Under the pieces are notes generated by a model. The model saw only the letters and a list, made by a program, of their open reading frames with translations. It was not told the DNA's origin and did not search any database. A stretch of DNA of 64,000 nucleotides from Arion vulgaris (lineage: Eukaryota > Mollusca > Gastropoda > Stylommatophora > Arionidae): the NCBI GenBank assembly GCA_020796225.1, contig CM036755.1, positions 12,560,494 through 12,624,493 of the forward strand, in the 5' to 3' direction. The translations under genes and the position numbers were made by a program. Every line of letters begins with the position of its first letter. Within the stretch, counting starts at the first letter, position 1. Positions 54,830 to 64,000 of the stretch are shown here, piece by piece.

Positions 54830-55890
54830 TCATTGCAGACCAATAGGTGCTCAGTCTCCCCCAACAGATATCGAAGAGAATGCATACTGATGGTTCCGTT
54901 ACTCGCTGGTTAAACACACTCCTCACTCTGTCCCTTAGTCATCAAGATCTACCCGTACTACAGGTAACTAGGTAACTTCAAACTGCTTAAATCGCTTGTC
55001 CCTTAGTCATCAAGATCTACCCGTACTACAGGTAACTAGGTAACTTCAAACTGCTTAAATCGCTTGCCCCTTAGTCATCAAGATCTACCCGTACCACGGG
55101 TAACTTCAAACTGCTTAAATCGCTGGATCGATTCAACATCGATTTTAGTGTCCTCATCCAACAGACAGTCGCGAAGAGACCGAAGAACATCCCCTTATCC
55201 ATCTTCAACTCCCCAACAATCGATGCTGTTGATGTAAGCCTGGCCGCTCTCTCATTGCCGTAAACACCCGCATGCCCAGGACAGTATATCCATGTAAGCC
55301 TCTGGACGTTAGAAACTTCTATATACGACATCCACTCATACTGAAACCTGCACTTCTGGATCTTGTGAAGCATCGACTGAGAGTCAGTTACAACAACGGT
55401 CCCAGTAAATGGAGTCACAGAGAGTCAATGAAGGGCAGCAGTAACGGCCTCAGCTTCCATCCTCATACTAGAAGTAGTTGTCCTGTATGCCCCACTTCGC
55501 TCTGCAACAACCCTACCATGCGCATTAGCCAAGAAACCCCAGCCGGACTTCTCACCACGTTGAACCGACCCATCGGTATATACAACAACATCATTATCCC
55601 TTGCATTATCTTCTATCAGCTGCTTAACTGCGAGATGTTGTTTCATGTTGCCCCAATCTCTACATTCTCTTCCAAGAGTAATGATAACGTTGAGATAGTT
55701 GATCATGCTACCATCTGTTGGGATCCATTCTTCCACTTTTGGTAGAGTCGCAACCGTAGTCACCTGGCCAATTGTTCTCTTAGCCTGGGCCATCCACGAC
55801 ATGCCACGCTTGATTCTCGTGCCCTTAACATCATTAGTGTTCTTGTGTAGTGGATGTCTCTTATCCGAAGTAACCCGCATATATGCCTTG
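54830..55890 (-). pseudogene. R8 non-LTR element: RNase H, in the host intron
   Basis: On the minus strand 55,425-55,880 gives NDVVVYTDGSVQRGEKSGWG and RMEAEAVTAALH (Asp and Glu). The second frame (55,071-55,418) gives VVVTDSQSMLHKIQ (third Asp) and IYCPGHAGVYGNERAARLT, where the final catalytic Asp of ERAD has become Ala. It extends further 5' than the 37-kb copy (MSWMAQAKRTIGQVTTVATL). Near its 3' end a 68-bp segment is tandemly triplicated. It lies wholly between the two host exons on the opposite strand. Confidence 0.82.
54940..55125 (-). repeat. 68-bp triplication inside R8
   Basis: CCTTAGTCATCAAGATCTAC through AACTTCAAACTGCTTAAATC occurs three times. The 37-kb R8 copy has this segment once, so the expansion happened after the copies separated. 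It is an early-stage array in mobile-element coding sequence. Confidence 0.85.
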
Positions 55891-56174
55891 GTTTGGGTGA
55901 TTGTATGAAGAGATCGTAGAGTTGTTATACATTAACGGTCATGTATCTCAGTCATGTGACCACATAACTTCAAAGTTATTAACGTATCTATATATAGTAC
56001 AATACATATATACATAAATAGAATATCAGATGATATATATATATATCATGTGATACTTGTTGCAAATAACGTAAAACATAAGGTTTGATTGATACAAATT
56101 CTGATTAACAAAACCATCATGGCTAACATCAAATAAAATTCACGGTACGCTGTACAGAAAGGGTTACGTTATTA
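55891..56174. other. Intronic, no element recognised
   Basis: AT-rich with a TATATATA tract near 56,035. Confidence 0.45.
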
Positions 56175-56855
56175 TAGTTCGTTCCAAAATTCGTGATCAT
56201 CTTTACCGACCGATATAAAATCATCCACTTGACAGAAATTCTTGATTTTTACATTTTTATATAGGTAACAGTGACGACGTTCCAAAAGTATTTTTGCCCA
56301 CCCAAACCTTTAGTTCTGTAAGAATTTTATTAGATGTTATTACTAAATTTATCGCGATGTTGATCTGGTATACTTGTCGAAATTTTACAGTACGATTGTC
56401 AAGTTTGTCTATAACTAAGCATTTCCATGTTCCAAATGCAATTCAGTGCAAGTCAAAATCGGAATCCGTGGAATTAATCAGTTGACAATGTTTCCTACCG
56501 ACTGTCATTGGCGTATGTACGCAACATTTACTTTCATTTATGAAAGTGGAAGGTATCATTTGCTCACTATGTGACCTTTCTTTTTATAATATGTAATAGG
56601 AATACGCCTTTGCAATAATTCACCACCATTTTGTGTATTACTGTAAGTTCTAAACTTTGATTATCATTTTGTTGTGCTTATGCAAAATTATATAACAAAA
56701 ACGTATTTTGCATCAACTAAGCTACCTACCAATTAGTTAAACATGGATTCGTAACGTCGTGAGGTAACGACTGCATGCAAAAAATTACTTGTATCCATCA
56801 GATAGATTTCGTACAAATTAAACTTTAGTGTGATCACGAATTTTGGAACGAACTA
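56175..56855. mobile_element. Non-autonomous TIR element with TA target site
   Basis: Ends are inverted repeats of about 25 bp beginning TAGTTCGTTCCAAAATTC (left, 56,175) and the same in reverse at the right (ending 56,855), both bordered by TA (56,173-56,174 and 56,856-56,857). The 681-bp interior has no long ORF. A TA duplication is typical of Tc1/mariner-type transposition, but without a transposase the superfamily is inference. The element is inside the host intron, between R8 and the second exon. Confidence 0.8.
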
Positions 56856-56989
56856 TAGCATGTTATCAGTTGAGGAAATAAGTTAGTAATAATGTATTAT
56901 CATAACAGATATACTATATAGAAATATTGAATGACAACCATCATTAAAATCTGACCAGAAACGTAAACCAATCATATCTTGTTTTACAG

Positions 56990-57206
56990 ACAAAAAGGGG
57001 CAGGTCTTGTTTCACAAGCTGGAGATTTCATTGGTCGATTGGCTACATTTCTGGTCATGATTATAACAACTATCAACACAGCAACAGTTATGGTCACGAG
57101 CTTTCTCGAGGGTTTATATTGGAGCGGAGGTGTTCATTTATTTATACTAACTGTCATACATTTACCTGTCTTGGTACTTATGGTCTGGATGCTGTGCAAG
57201 ACAAGG
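56990..57206 (+). CDS. Host gene, second coding exon (two membrane segments)
   Basis: Preceded by TCTTGTTTTACAG and followed by GG|GTAAGT, both near-perfect splice sites. The 217-bp exon encodes, after the shared Val, QKGAGLVSQAGDFIGRLATF, then a hydrophobic run LVMIITTINTATVMVTSFLE, a short GLYWSGG loop and a second run VHLFILTVIHLPVLVLMVWM ending LCKTR. Two transmembrane helices with a tight loop are likely. It ends in phase 0, so the gene continues, but no further exon is recognisable before 64,000 (the hAT element lies in the next intron). I do not recognise the family; a small multi-pass membrane protein is all that can be said. Confidence 0.65.
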
Positions 57207-57293
57207 GTAAGTGTGCCTTAATTGATTCTTTCACTCTGCAATTTGTGTTTAGCTCCGGACACACTTGTATTGCAATGAAAACTGAATTAGCTA

Positions 57294-57561
57294 CTCACCG
57301 TGTGGTGACGAGCCCACAAGGAAGCAAAGAATAGTACCACTGCGGCCCACAAGGCATGTCGTAAAGGGCGAATGATGTAGGGTCTAGGAAGCTACCTAGT
57401 AAATAAAAGCATCTCAGAAATCGGATGCGCTGGCCTACTTGTAGGTGCATAACTGGCACAACGTACAATCGTTCTTAGGCTCAGATCACATACAAATCAC
57501 GCAAAGTGGTTGAACAAGTGGTCGATATAGAGTGTTCAAAGAAGAAGAAGAATAGGAAGAA
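57294..57561 (+). mobile_element. SINE-like element, family C, 10-bp TSD
   Basis: Flanked by GAATTAGCTA at 57,284-57,293 and 57,562-57,571. It contains the core as CATGTCGTAAAGGGC, CTGGCCTACTTGTAGGTGCA and an AAG-rich tail. Same orientation as the host exons, in the downstream intron. Confidence 0.85.
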
Positions 57562-57611
57562 GAATTAGCTAATATATTGTCTTTGATAATCGTGGCATAT
57601 CATTTATGCAC

Positions 57612-57785
57612 CACTTATACGTTCAGTAGTTTGCTATTGCTTTCTGAACGGTGAGGTCTATTTTACTGTTTGTAAAAATCAATGGAAACAAATTTGCTTT
57701 CAAACTTGCCCGCCATGGAGTTTGAACCAGGTATACTTGGGTTATGATCGAGCTCACTATTGCTTAACGTACATACGCTGACTTC
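57612..57785 (-). mobile_element. SINE, family B
   Basis: Aligns with 34,966-35,157 from CACTTATACGTTCAGTAGTT to GAACCAGGTATACTTGGGTT and GAGCTCACTATTGCTTAACG. The box A region is degraded in this copy. Confidence 0.75.
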
Positions 57786-57924
57786 CCGTTATATATTGGT
57801 TTTAAATATATAGGTCATCTAAAACAAATACCGCAAGCCAGTATATCGACGTAGAAGAACGAAGGGGTTAACTCTATTCATACCATAAACCATTATAGAG
57901 GCCTTCAAATGTGCACCATTCACC

Positions 57925-60900
57925 CAGAGCCGGATTAGACCAGCGCGGGGCCCGTAGCAAATTTTAGCACGGGGCCTAAGTTTTTATAATAATAAATAAT
58001 AAAACATAAATTTTACAAACAAACTTGTCTCGATTTAATGTGAGCAAATTTAGAGATAATACTAGACAAATCAATTTCTCTAAGTAAATTACATTCAATG
58101 TTCATTAAGGTGAGGTTATTTAGGCGATCTTGTCCCATCATGTTTCTTAACTCACTTTTTATACGCTTTAATGTTGAAAAAGAACGTTCTCCGCTGCAGT
58201 TAGTAATCATTAAAGACAAGTAAATTCGTAAGACTATTTCTACATTTGGGAAACACGACTCTAATGAATTTTCCATTATAAGTTTATAAAATTGCAGTTC
58301 AAGGGCCTCATTCTTTTCGTTGCTAATAGCAGCAGCTACATTAGTTTTAAGAAGTTCAGCGAACTGCACAAGTTCGTCGCCTAGGCTTTCTTCCAAATCC
58401 TCTTGGTAAGAGCTGACAATATTTGGAGTTCTTTTCAAGATCTCTTCTGCTGTAAGAGATTTTAACTGCCGAAATGTTCCAAATACATCAGTCACTCTAT
58501 GGTACGCTTCCATGCGTTTAGCTAAGGCAAAGAGTACATTATCAATTATGACAATAAACACCTGACTTTCAAATTTTTGTTTGGGTGTTTGATTTTCTAC
58601 AACTTCATCGAGCGTAGTAGAGCCACTAAAATCGTCGTACTTAGTATTTTGCTTGCGTCGTCGTGAAGTTTGTTGCTGATATTCTTGACAGTGAGTCAGG
58701 ATTTTGGCTTTGGCCTCAATATCTGAAAATGTAGGCCGCATTGCTTGAACGTACCCGTGTAACGATTCATAAAGAGCATATCCCGTGTTAAGGTCTTGAT
58801 CAGGTGACTGTAATGAAGCGCTAGACGCTTGCAAGCGTTCTAGAATTCCGTTCCATAAAATGCTAACTATTCCCGTTTCCAACTTACTCATCTCCAAAAC
58901 TAGCCCATACGCTTGATTACGACACTCTACCTTTGATCCATGTTATTTGAGATGTCATCCAAAACTTGTTTGATAATGGTAAAACCACATAAAAGTGCTT
59001 TTGTCGCATCAGCTCGGAAAGACCACCTGGTGTCCGACAGTCTCTTCAAAGTCGGGAGTTTTGAACCTGTATCTTCCAGTGCTTTTGTAAGAATGCCCCA
59101 TCGATAGGTAGAAGCGGAAAAGAATGTATAGAGACTTTCAACAAAATCGAAAAAATGGATGCTTCTATACAACATTCTGCAGCACACTTCGCAACCAAAT
59201 TCAGTGAATGTGCAAAGCAGGGAATGTATTCTGCGTACTTATTTATCTCCTTAATGCGTGCTTGTAAGCCGTTGTATTTCCCACTCATGTTGCTGGCATT
59301 GTCATAGCTTTGACCGCGACAGTCTTTGATATCAATGCCATTTTCTTTTAAAAAATCAAGTAAACTTTGGGCGAGTTGTTCAGCAGTATGACCTTCCATA
59401 TCCAAGAACTTCACAAACCCTTTTCCCACTGGCCCAGATGGTAAACTAGCGCACTATTGAGTAGTTGGTCCACATGCGAAATGTCTGGAGTAGTCCAGTG
59501 ATACGGAATGTCTTATTTAATTTCGCAAATATGATCCAGTAAGCTTGATGCAATTAGATGGATAAATTCTCACATGTTGTTTTGATAAGTATGATGTAGA
59601 TCCCTTTCCTTTATTTGCATAAGTATTTATATGCTGAGCAAAAAAATGTCAAATTTGGGCCCTTTAATTCAACAACCTAAATAATTTCCATTATTGGGTG
59701 AACCAATAATTTCATCCCTACCCCGAAATGCAAGACCTCGTTCTGCAAAAAATTTGGGATTACTGAAGTAATTCGCTCCAAAAGTGTCCCCAATATGTTG
59801 TTCGGTCTCAATTTGGCTTAAGTTGAGAATCGACACGAGCATCTTCTTTTGCAAACTAACAGAGAAATTTCCTTTCTATGGAGTGCTTTCTTCATGTCTT
59901 TTTCAACAAATTATTTGCTTTTTTCCAATCGTCAAATCCTTCTTTTCTAAACCAGACGAAAGTCTGAATCAGCTTTCAACAAACAGAAAAGTTGTCCTAG
60001 TTTCTGAAAAACCCAAAATCTCCATGAGTTTTTTTTTGTTGGTTTATGTGTATATGTGAAAACGATTTTCGACAAATTTCGGGGATTGTTTTCTTTATCG
60101 TATGTTTTTTTGGAAGACAAGAAATCACTGTTCATATCTTGCACTGCTGCTTTTTCGCAATCCAATAATCTCTGATTGAAGTTGATTGGCCATTCACCAA
60201 TATCGTTGAGTACATTTTATTTTCGTTTCTTTTGGCTTGTAGAAGATGTTGCTCTTGGAAGCATGTGCTGTGCTTTCCCTCTCTTTGGCTTGAAAATGAT
60301 ATGGCTAAATTGGAAGGACTTGTTGTACATTCGACTTCAGTTTGTCTTGTGGAAAATGTGGCTAAATCGTGAAGAGTTGCTGATCTTAATATTGGTAATG
60401 ATGATTGTTCTATATCACTATCTCATCTACTATACGTGAGACGCGACTTCTATATTTTCTGCTTCGATTTCTTTGGATTCAGCACCATTAAACGACATTA
60501 AAAAATTCGACAGCTTGCGTGTTTTTGATACAAGAACTTGGTTATATTTTCCTTTTCATCTTGTGCTTTACGCTTTGCACTTCCAGAAGCGTAATGTCGA
60601 CCCGTATCTCTGGCTCTGCTGCTCATGATGTCTTTCTCAATCTGGGAAGAGAAAATGAATTTACAAAAAAAATGTAATTCTTCTACTTTCTACTAATATA
60701 AAAAATAAATGTGAAAGTTTGGACAGCGTTTTATGATATAACAATTTACTCATGATGATATATTATATACAGGGTGCTTTTAATTTAACCATTAAAATGA
60801 CTATAACTCTGATTTAAACATTTGAATTCATTGAAAACGAAAATGATAGAAACTATTTTTAAAAATTAATTTCTCACTGAAACATAAAATTAGCTATGTA

Positions 60901-61573
60901 AAATAAAATAATAATAAAATAACAAATGGGAGGATTTAAATACATTCAAAGTTAGCAGAACAATAAAAATTACTTCCCGTTCGTTTGTGTGCTTCTCTGT
61001 AAAATTATGCAGCTCTGTGTTTGCGGCTTCTTGTTGCGGCTCCTTCAAGTGTGTCCAAGTTTTCTGTTTAATCATTTGCCTCCATTATTTTCTGGGACAT
61101 CTAGTCAGTGCAAAACAGTTTCACAAAAACGTGAATGACATGAAATTTATGGGAGTGCTAGATCTGCTCATGTCTTAGAACAATTTTCATAGCCCACTTG
61201 CATTTATTTTAAACTAAGTTTCCCAAAACTACTGAACGAACAGAGACTTGAACTGGGTTATGAGTCAAATTTAATTGTTCTTTTGTTCAAGCTTTCAAGT
61301 TTTCGTTTATTAGAAGCTGTGCACAAAGAACACTCTATACAAAAAGTAAAAAAAATGTTACGTTGTTAATGGCTCAGTGTGATCCCCAATTGAGTCCAAA
61401 TTGAGTAAACATGACCTGGCCCTAACCTCAATAAAAAATGAAAGGGGAAATTTTACCCACCTCCCAAACTTGGTTCCTTGTTTATGACTAGTGACAACTT
61501 AGCTCCAGAGGCGCGCCCCAAAGCGCGGGGGCCCCTAGCATTGCTACTTCTGCTACTATCTAATCCGGCTCTG
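57925..61573 (-). mobile_element. Complete hAT transposon, 3,649 bp, with TIRs and 8-bp TSD
   Basis: The terminal inverted repeat CAGAGCCGGATTAGA is perfect over 15 bp at both ends (57,925-57,939 and 61,559-61,573). It is followed on each side by GC-rich GGGGCCC-containing sequence. The 8-bp target duplication CATTCACC is perfect (57,917-57,924 and 61,574-61,581). The CAG-type TIR and GGGGCCC subterminal sequence resemble hAT elements of the Tip100/ZMYM-like group. It encodes one decayed transposase on the minus strand and about 950 bp of non-coding DNA upstream of it. Intact ends mean it could be mobilised in trans. Confidence 0.93.
58013..60626 (-). pseudogene. hAT transposase, ZMYM1/TTF-zinc-finger-like (broken)
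   Basis: The likely start (60,624-60,626) gives MSSRARDTGRHYASGSAKRK. Further on come GLAFRGRDEIIGSPNNGNYL (about 59,690-59,760), GHTAEQLAQSLLDFLKENGI with DIKDCRGQSYDNASNMSG (DDE region, 59,280-59,420), then CFAHSLNLVAKCAAEC (C-x-x-H motif). Next is LKRLSDTRWSFRADATKALL (RW motif, about 58,990-59,050). The C-terminus is an intact 294-codon frame (58,013-58,897) ending in the hAT dimerisation domain: IYLSLMITNCSGERSFSTLK and LNNLTLMNIE. At least four frameshifts or stops lie between the start and 58,900. The enzyme would bind the TIRs and cut by a DDE mechanism in the nucleus. Confidence 0.88.
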
Positions 61574-61581
61574 CATTCACC

Positions 61582-61842
61582 ATATAGCGGTTTTCCCCAT
61601 TGATCACTTTCTTCGATCTTTACTGAACCTTAAAAGTTACTATCATAGCAAAAGTTACTATCATACTAAAAGTTACTATCATATAAAAGTTACTATCATA
61701 GCTAAAAGTTACTATCATAGCTAAAAGTAGTAAGATACCAGGTACCAGATTCGTTACCTTGTGGAGCCTACTGAACATTTTTTCCAGAGATCTCCGTTCC
61801 AGTGTAGAAAAGATCGTGTTTCTAGTTCTATCGGGGTTTGCT
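61582..61842. repeat. ~19-bp repeat and spacer
   Basis: AAAGTTACTATCATA units recur six times at 61,630-61,730, with spacing of 17-20 bp. The rest of the interval shows nothing. Confidence 0.8.
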
Positions 61843-61900
61843 ATTGCTTTCTGAACGGTGAGGTCTGGTTTTTCTGTTCGTAAAATCCACAGGAGCAAGA
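61843..61900 (-). mobile_element. SINE B tail fragment
   Basis: TTGCTATTGCTTTCTGAACG and GTGAGGTCT followed by CTGTTCGTAAAATCC match the 3' half of family B (57,632-57,690). Confidence 0.6.
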
Positions 61901-61909
61901 TCAGCAGGA

Positions 61910-62850
61910 ATAGCCAATCAGTAGGCACAAATCATGACATTAATGCCAGGCTCATGAAAGCCCAGCGGGTCTTTGCTATCTTGCACCGGGTTTTTAAAAA
62001 CTACTGCCATCTCCACAAAACAGTGCTCAGGATATTTAGCTGTGAAATCTGTGTTGATGTTTGGCCTGCAAACATGGCGAGTCACCGTTATATCCAACAA
62101 GTTTCAGAACTTTTAACGGATGTCTTCGACGGGTTCTCAGACTGAGATGGTATGATAGAGTTGTCAACGGGTGTCTTCGACATTCTCAGACTGAGATGGA
62201 TGATAGAGTTCAAAACACAGACCTGGATAAGAAACTGAACAGGAACGGTGATGATCCAAGGTTAAGAGGAGAAAAAGGTGATGGGTCGGATACCCTACGG
62301 AAGACACAGTCGAGTGTCACTAGACAAGCACTTGAGTGGAACCTCATGGAAAACGGAAAAAGGACTTCTAAACAGACCTGGGAAAAGAAGTCTTCTTAAG
62401 GAACTGAAGAATGCTCGACTATCCTGGGAGATCTAAAATAAAACAGACAGAGACCGAGAAGAGTGTCGAACAGCCAGAGACCGAGAAGAGTGTTGAACAG
62501 CCAGGGACCGAGAAGAGTGTCGAACAGCCAGAGACCGAGAAGAGTGTCGAACAGCCAGAGACCGAGAAGAGTGTCGAACAGCCAGAGACCGAGAAGAGTG
62601 TTGAACAGCCAGGGACCGAGAAGAGTGTTGAACAGACAGAGACCGAGAAGAGTGTCGAACAGCCAGAGACCGAGAAGAGTGTCGAACAGCCAGAGACCGA
62701 GAAGAGTGTTGAACAGCCAGAGACCGAGAAGAGTGTTGAACAGCCAGGGACCGAGAAGAGTGTTGAACAGCCAGAGACCGAGAAGAGTGTCGAATAATTG
62801 TTGAGATCTTATGCTCCACGAAGAACGAAGAGGAATAAGTCAAGTAAGTC
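61910..62850 (+). pseudogene. R4 non-LTR RT C-terminus with a 27-bp array
   Basis: In order with frameshifts: INARLMKAQRVFAILHRVFK, KTVLRIF, CEICVDVWPANMASHRYIQQ (the YGSETWRVTK region), the LRLRWYDRVVNGCLR region duplicated once with deletions, GRIPYGRHSRVSLDKH (frame-shifted HTLRKTQSSVTRQ), KNARLSW, and then the DREEW segment expanded into an array. The end (62,800-62,850) matches 20,345-20,380. In this copy a different segment was amplified from those amplified at 17.4-20.1 kb. Confidence 0.82.
62440..62795 (+). repeat. 27-bp array from the R4 DREEW segment
   Basis: Thirteen copies of a unit containing AGAGACCGAGAAGAGTGT. In the parental frame it encodes the R-D-R-E-E-x-R-T-A step that follows the SARLSWE helix (compare 20,300-20,325). 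All frames are open because the unit is 27 bp, giving spurious 113-139-codon ORFs on both strands. Confidence 0.92.
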
Positions 62851-63195
62851 ACTCTTGGATTGTGATCGTACTCAGTAGCTCAGTACCGCTAAGTACTCTT
62901 GGATTGTGATCGTACTCAGTAGCTCAGTACCGCTAAGTACTCTTGGATTGTGATCGTACTCAGTAGCTCAGTACCGCTAAGTACTCTTGGATTGTGATCG
63001 TACTCAGTAGCTCAGTACCGCTAAGTCATTCTTGGATTGTGATCGTACTCAGTAGCTCAGTACCACTAAGTCACTCTTGGATTGTGATCGTACTCAGTAG
63101 CGCAGTACCACTAAGTCAGTCTTGGATTGTGATCGTACTCAGTAGCTCAGTACCGCTAAGTCACTCTTGGATTGTAATCGTTCCCAGTACCGCTA
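62840..63195. repeat. 44/45-bp array
   Basis: Eight copies containing TTGGATTGTGATCGTACTCA and GCTCAGTACCGCTAAGT, directly downstream of the R4 end. The first copy begins in the R4 tail (AAGTCAAGTAAGTCACTC), so this may be R4-proximal 3' sequence. Confidence 0.92.
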
Positions 63196-63535
63196 AGCCA
63201 CAGGTTGGTGGCAGGTGTCTATGAAGTTTTACAAATTGTTCTACCATAATGGCCAATTTGTTAAACGTGGTAGTGTTTCCTGATATAAACGTTCCGTGTT
63301 CGAATCATCGGTAGAGTCACATTTTTTCTAACTGGGGAGAAAATAAAACAGATGACCTGCACACGCGTAGCGACAGCTTCTTGCAAGCGATCTTAATTAT
63401 GTTTCCACAAACGATTGTATAGCGTACTCTCAAATCGGAACTATGCTCTGTATTAACAGTTCAATAATCACTTCTTTGTTTGTACATGTTTTCACATGAT
63501 CTCTTATTGATTTGTTACTTACTTCATTCCTTCTT
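63196..63535. other. No gene seen
   Basis: GTGTTCGAATCATCGGTAG near 63,297 resembles a pol III box B, hinting at a decayed SINE, but no box A or second copy was found. Confidence 0.35.
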
Positions 63536-63705
63536 TTCGTTTGCTTGAAATATTGTCTATATATTCCACGTTGTCTCTTGTATCATTCATACCTTTCTTT
63601 CGCTTGAAATATTGTCTATATATTCAATGTTGTCTCTTGTATTCTTCCTTCCTTTCGTTTGCTTGAAATATTGTCTATATATTCAATGTTGTCTCTTGTA
63701 TGAGC
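63536..63705. repeat. ~57-bp repeat, three copies
   Basis: TTGCTTGAAATATTGTCTAT and ATTCAATGTTGTCTCTTGTA recur at 63,541, 63,604 and 63,661. The last copy runs into the relic that follows, whose terminal codons (QETTLNI) lie in the repeat unit. Confidence 0.88.
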
Positions 63706-63935
63706 TTCACTGTCTTTTGTAGCTCACACAGAGGTCCGTATAGTTTTCTGTCGAGTGTTGTTTCGTTAGGCCAGTGAGTTTGCCTCAGTGTATCATATTC
63801 GGGCAGTCTTGAAGTATGTGCTCTGCAGTCTGACGTGCCTGTCCACATGTACACATGGATGAATTGCCAATCTTGAATGTTGTATACAAGTGGCTGCGGA
63901 GTCAATTGTGTCCTGTTTTAAGACACAGAATGACA
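63685..63935 (-). pseudogene. Non-LTR element terminal domain (I/R1-like)
   Basis: With one frameshift the minus strand reads CTCGQARQTAEHILQDCP, then DTLRQTHWPNETTLDRKLYG and LCELQKTVKLIQET. A C-x-C-x(n)-H-x-x-x-x-C arrangement with a TAEHIL core, followed by a Trp-Pro helix, is the usual end of I/R1-like and Nimb-type proteins downstream of RNase H. It could pair with the RNase H relic type at 5,670-6,200. A second decayed copy is at 36,275-36,400. Confidence 0.65.
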
Positions 63936-64000
63936 ACTTGGTTCCAATCTGCTCATATTATATTAATCGTCTTGTGTTGGTATTTGTAGCTTTCTCATTG

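Noticed and set aside
54521..57206. Assignment of the two-exon gene to a named transmembrane family
   Set aside because: Only a loose layout resemblance to small multi-pass proteins is visible; naming it would be a guess.
60176..60439. 87-codon plus-strand frame with hydrophobic runs resembling a membrane protein
   Set aside because: It is antisense to the N-terminal part of the hAT transposase inside the transposon, and has no splice sites.
62411..62852. ETEKSVEQP- and SSRSLAV-type repeat proteins on both strands
   Set aside because: Products of a 27-bp array derived from the R4 RT tail; the parental frame is a different one.

Overview
The window is eukaryotic, probably invertebrate, non-coding DNA dominated by repeats. 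It is AT-rich, has spliceosomal GT-AG junctions around the one plausible host gene, and holds dozens of non-LTR retrotransposon remnants, two hAT-type DNA transposon systems, a Ty3/Gypsy remnant, at least five SINE-like families and about 35 tandem arrays. A mollusc, perhaps a freshwater pulmonate snail, fits best: the retrotransposon proteins look like those common in gastropod genomes, and a SPIN-type hAT MITE at 14,716-14,970 belongs to a family that I recall being reported in a pond snail. The taxon is inference.

Labels used below for non-LTR lineages. R1 is the RTE-like element that is full length at 38,493-41,689. R2 is the 12,116-12,871 lineage. R3 is the 2,500-3,793 lineage. R4 is the 17.4-20.4 kb and 61.9-62.9 kb lineage. 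R5/R5b end in a GAT-rich tail (31.0-31.7 kb, 53.0 kb, 15 kb, 23 kb). R6 is the lineage split by R1 (38.3/42.4 kb). R7 has the KAKGRTRKRWTSEI tail (1.4, 6.5, 13.7, 8.9 kb). R8 carries an RNase H domain (13.8, 15.4, 37.3-38.2, 47.4-49.3, 54.8-55.9 kb). SINE-like families are labelled A to E.

Layout. 1-9.4 kb: minisatellites, nested R3 in R2, SINE E, RNase H and R1 relics. 9.4-17 kb: mostly unique AT-rich DNA, an R2 insertion with a clean target-site duplication (TSD), R6, R7, R8 and R5 relics and the SPIN MITE. 17.4-20.4 kb: one R4 fragment with two of its internal segments amplified into arrays and a SINE C between them. 20.7-31.7 kb: SINE A, an R5b relic ending in a 61-bp array, a Gypsy pol relic with a 51-bp array of about 33 copies in its RNase H region, R3/R2 nesting and a 66-bp array. 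32-37 kb: arrays, SINE B and a hAT MITE. 37.1-42.4 kb: R8 inside SINE A, then full-length R1 inside R6. 42.7-53.4 kb: arrays, SINE D, C and A, R8 with a 63-bp array in its RNase H motif, and a 46-bp array with higher-order structure. 54.5-57.2 kb: two in-phase exons of a small membrane protein gene whose intron holds R8 and a TIR element. 57.9-61.6 kb: a complete but decayed 3.65-kb hAT transposon with a perfect 8-bp TSD. 61.6-64 kb: R4 with a 27-bp array, and other RT relics.

The recurrent theme is that many tandem arrays are not anonymous satellites. Their monomers can be read as short internal segments of retrotransposons or SINEs, often still flanked by the rest of the parent element. No intact mobile-element ORF and no bacterial-type system (CRISPR, operon) is present. 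Apart from the two-exon gene fragment I found no convincing host gene.
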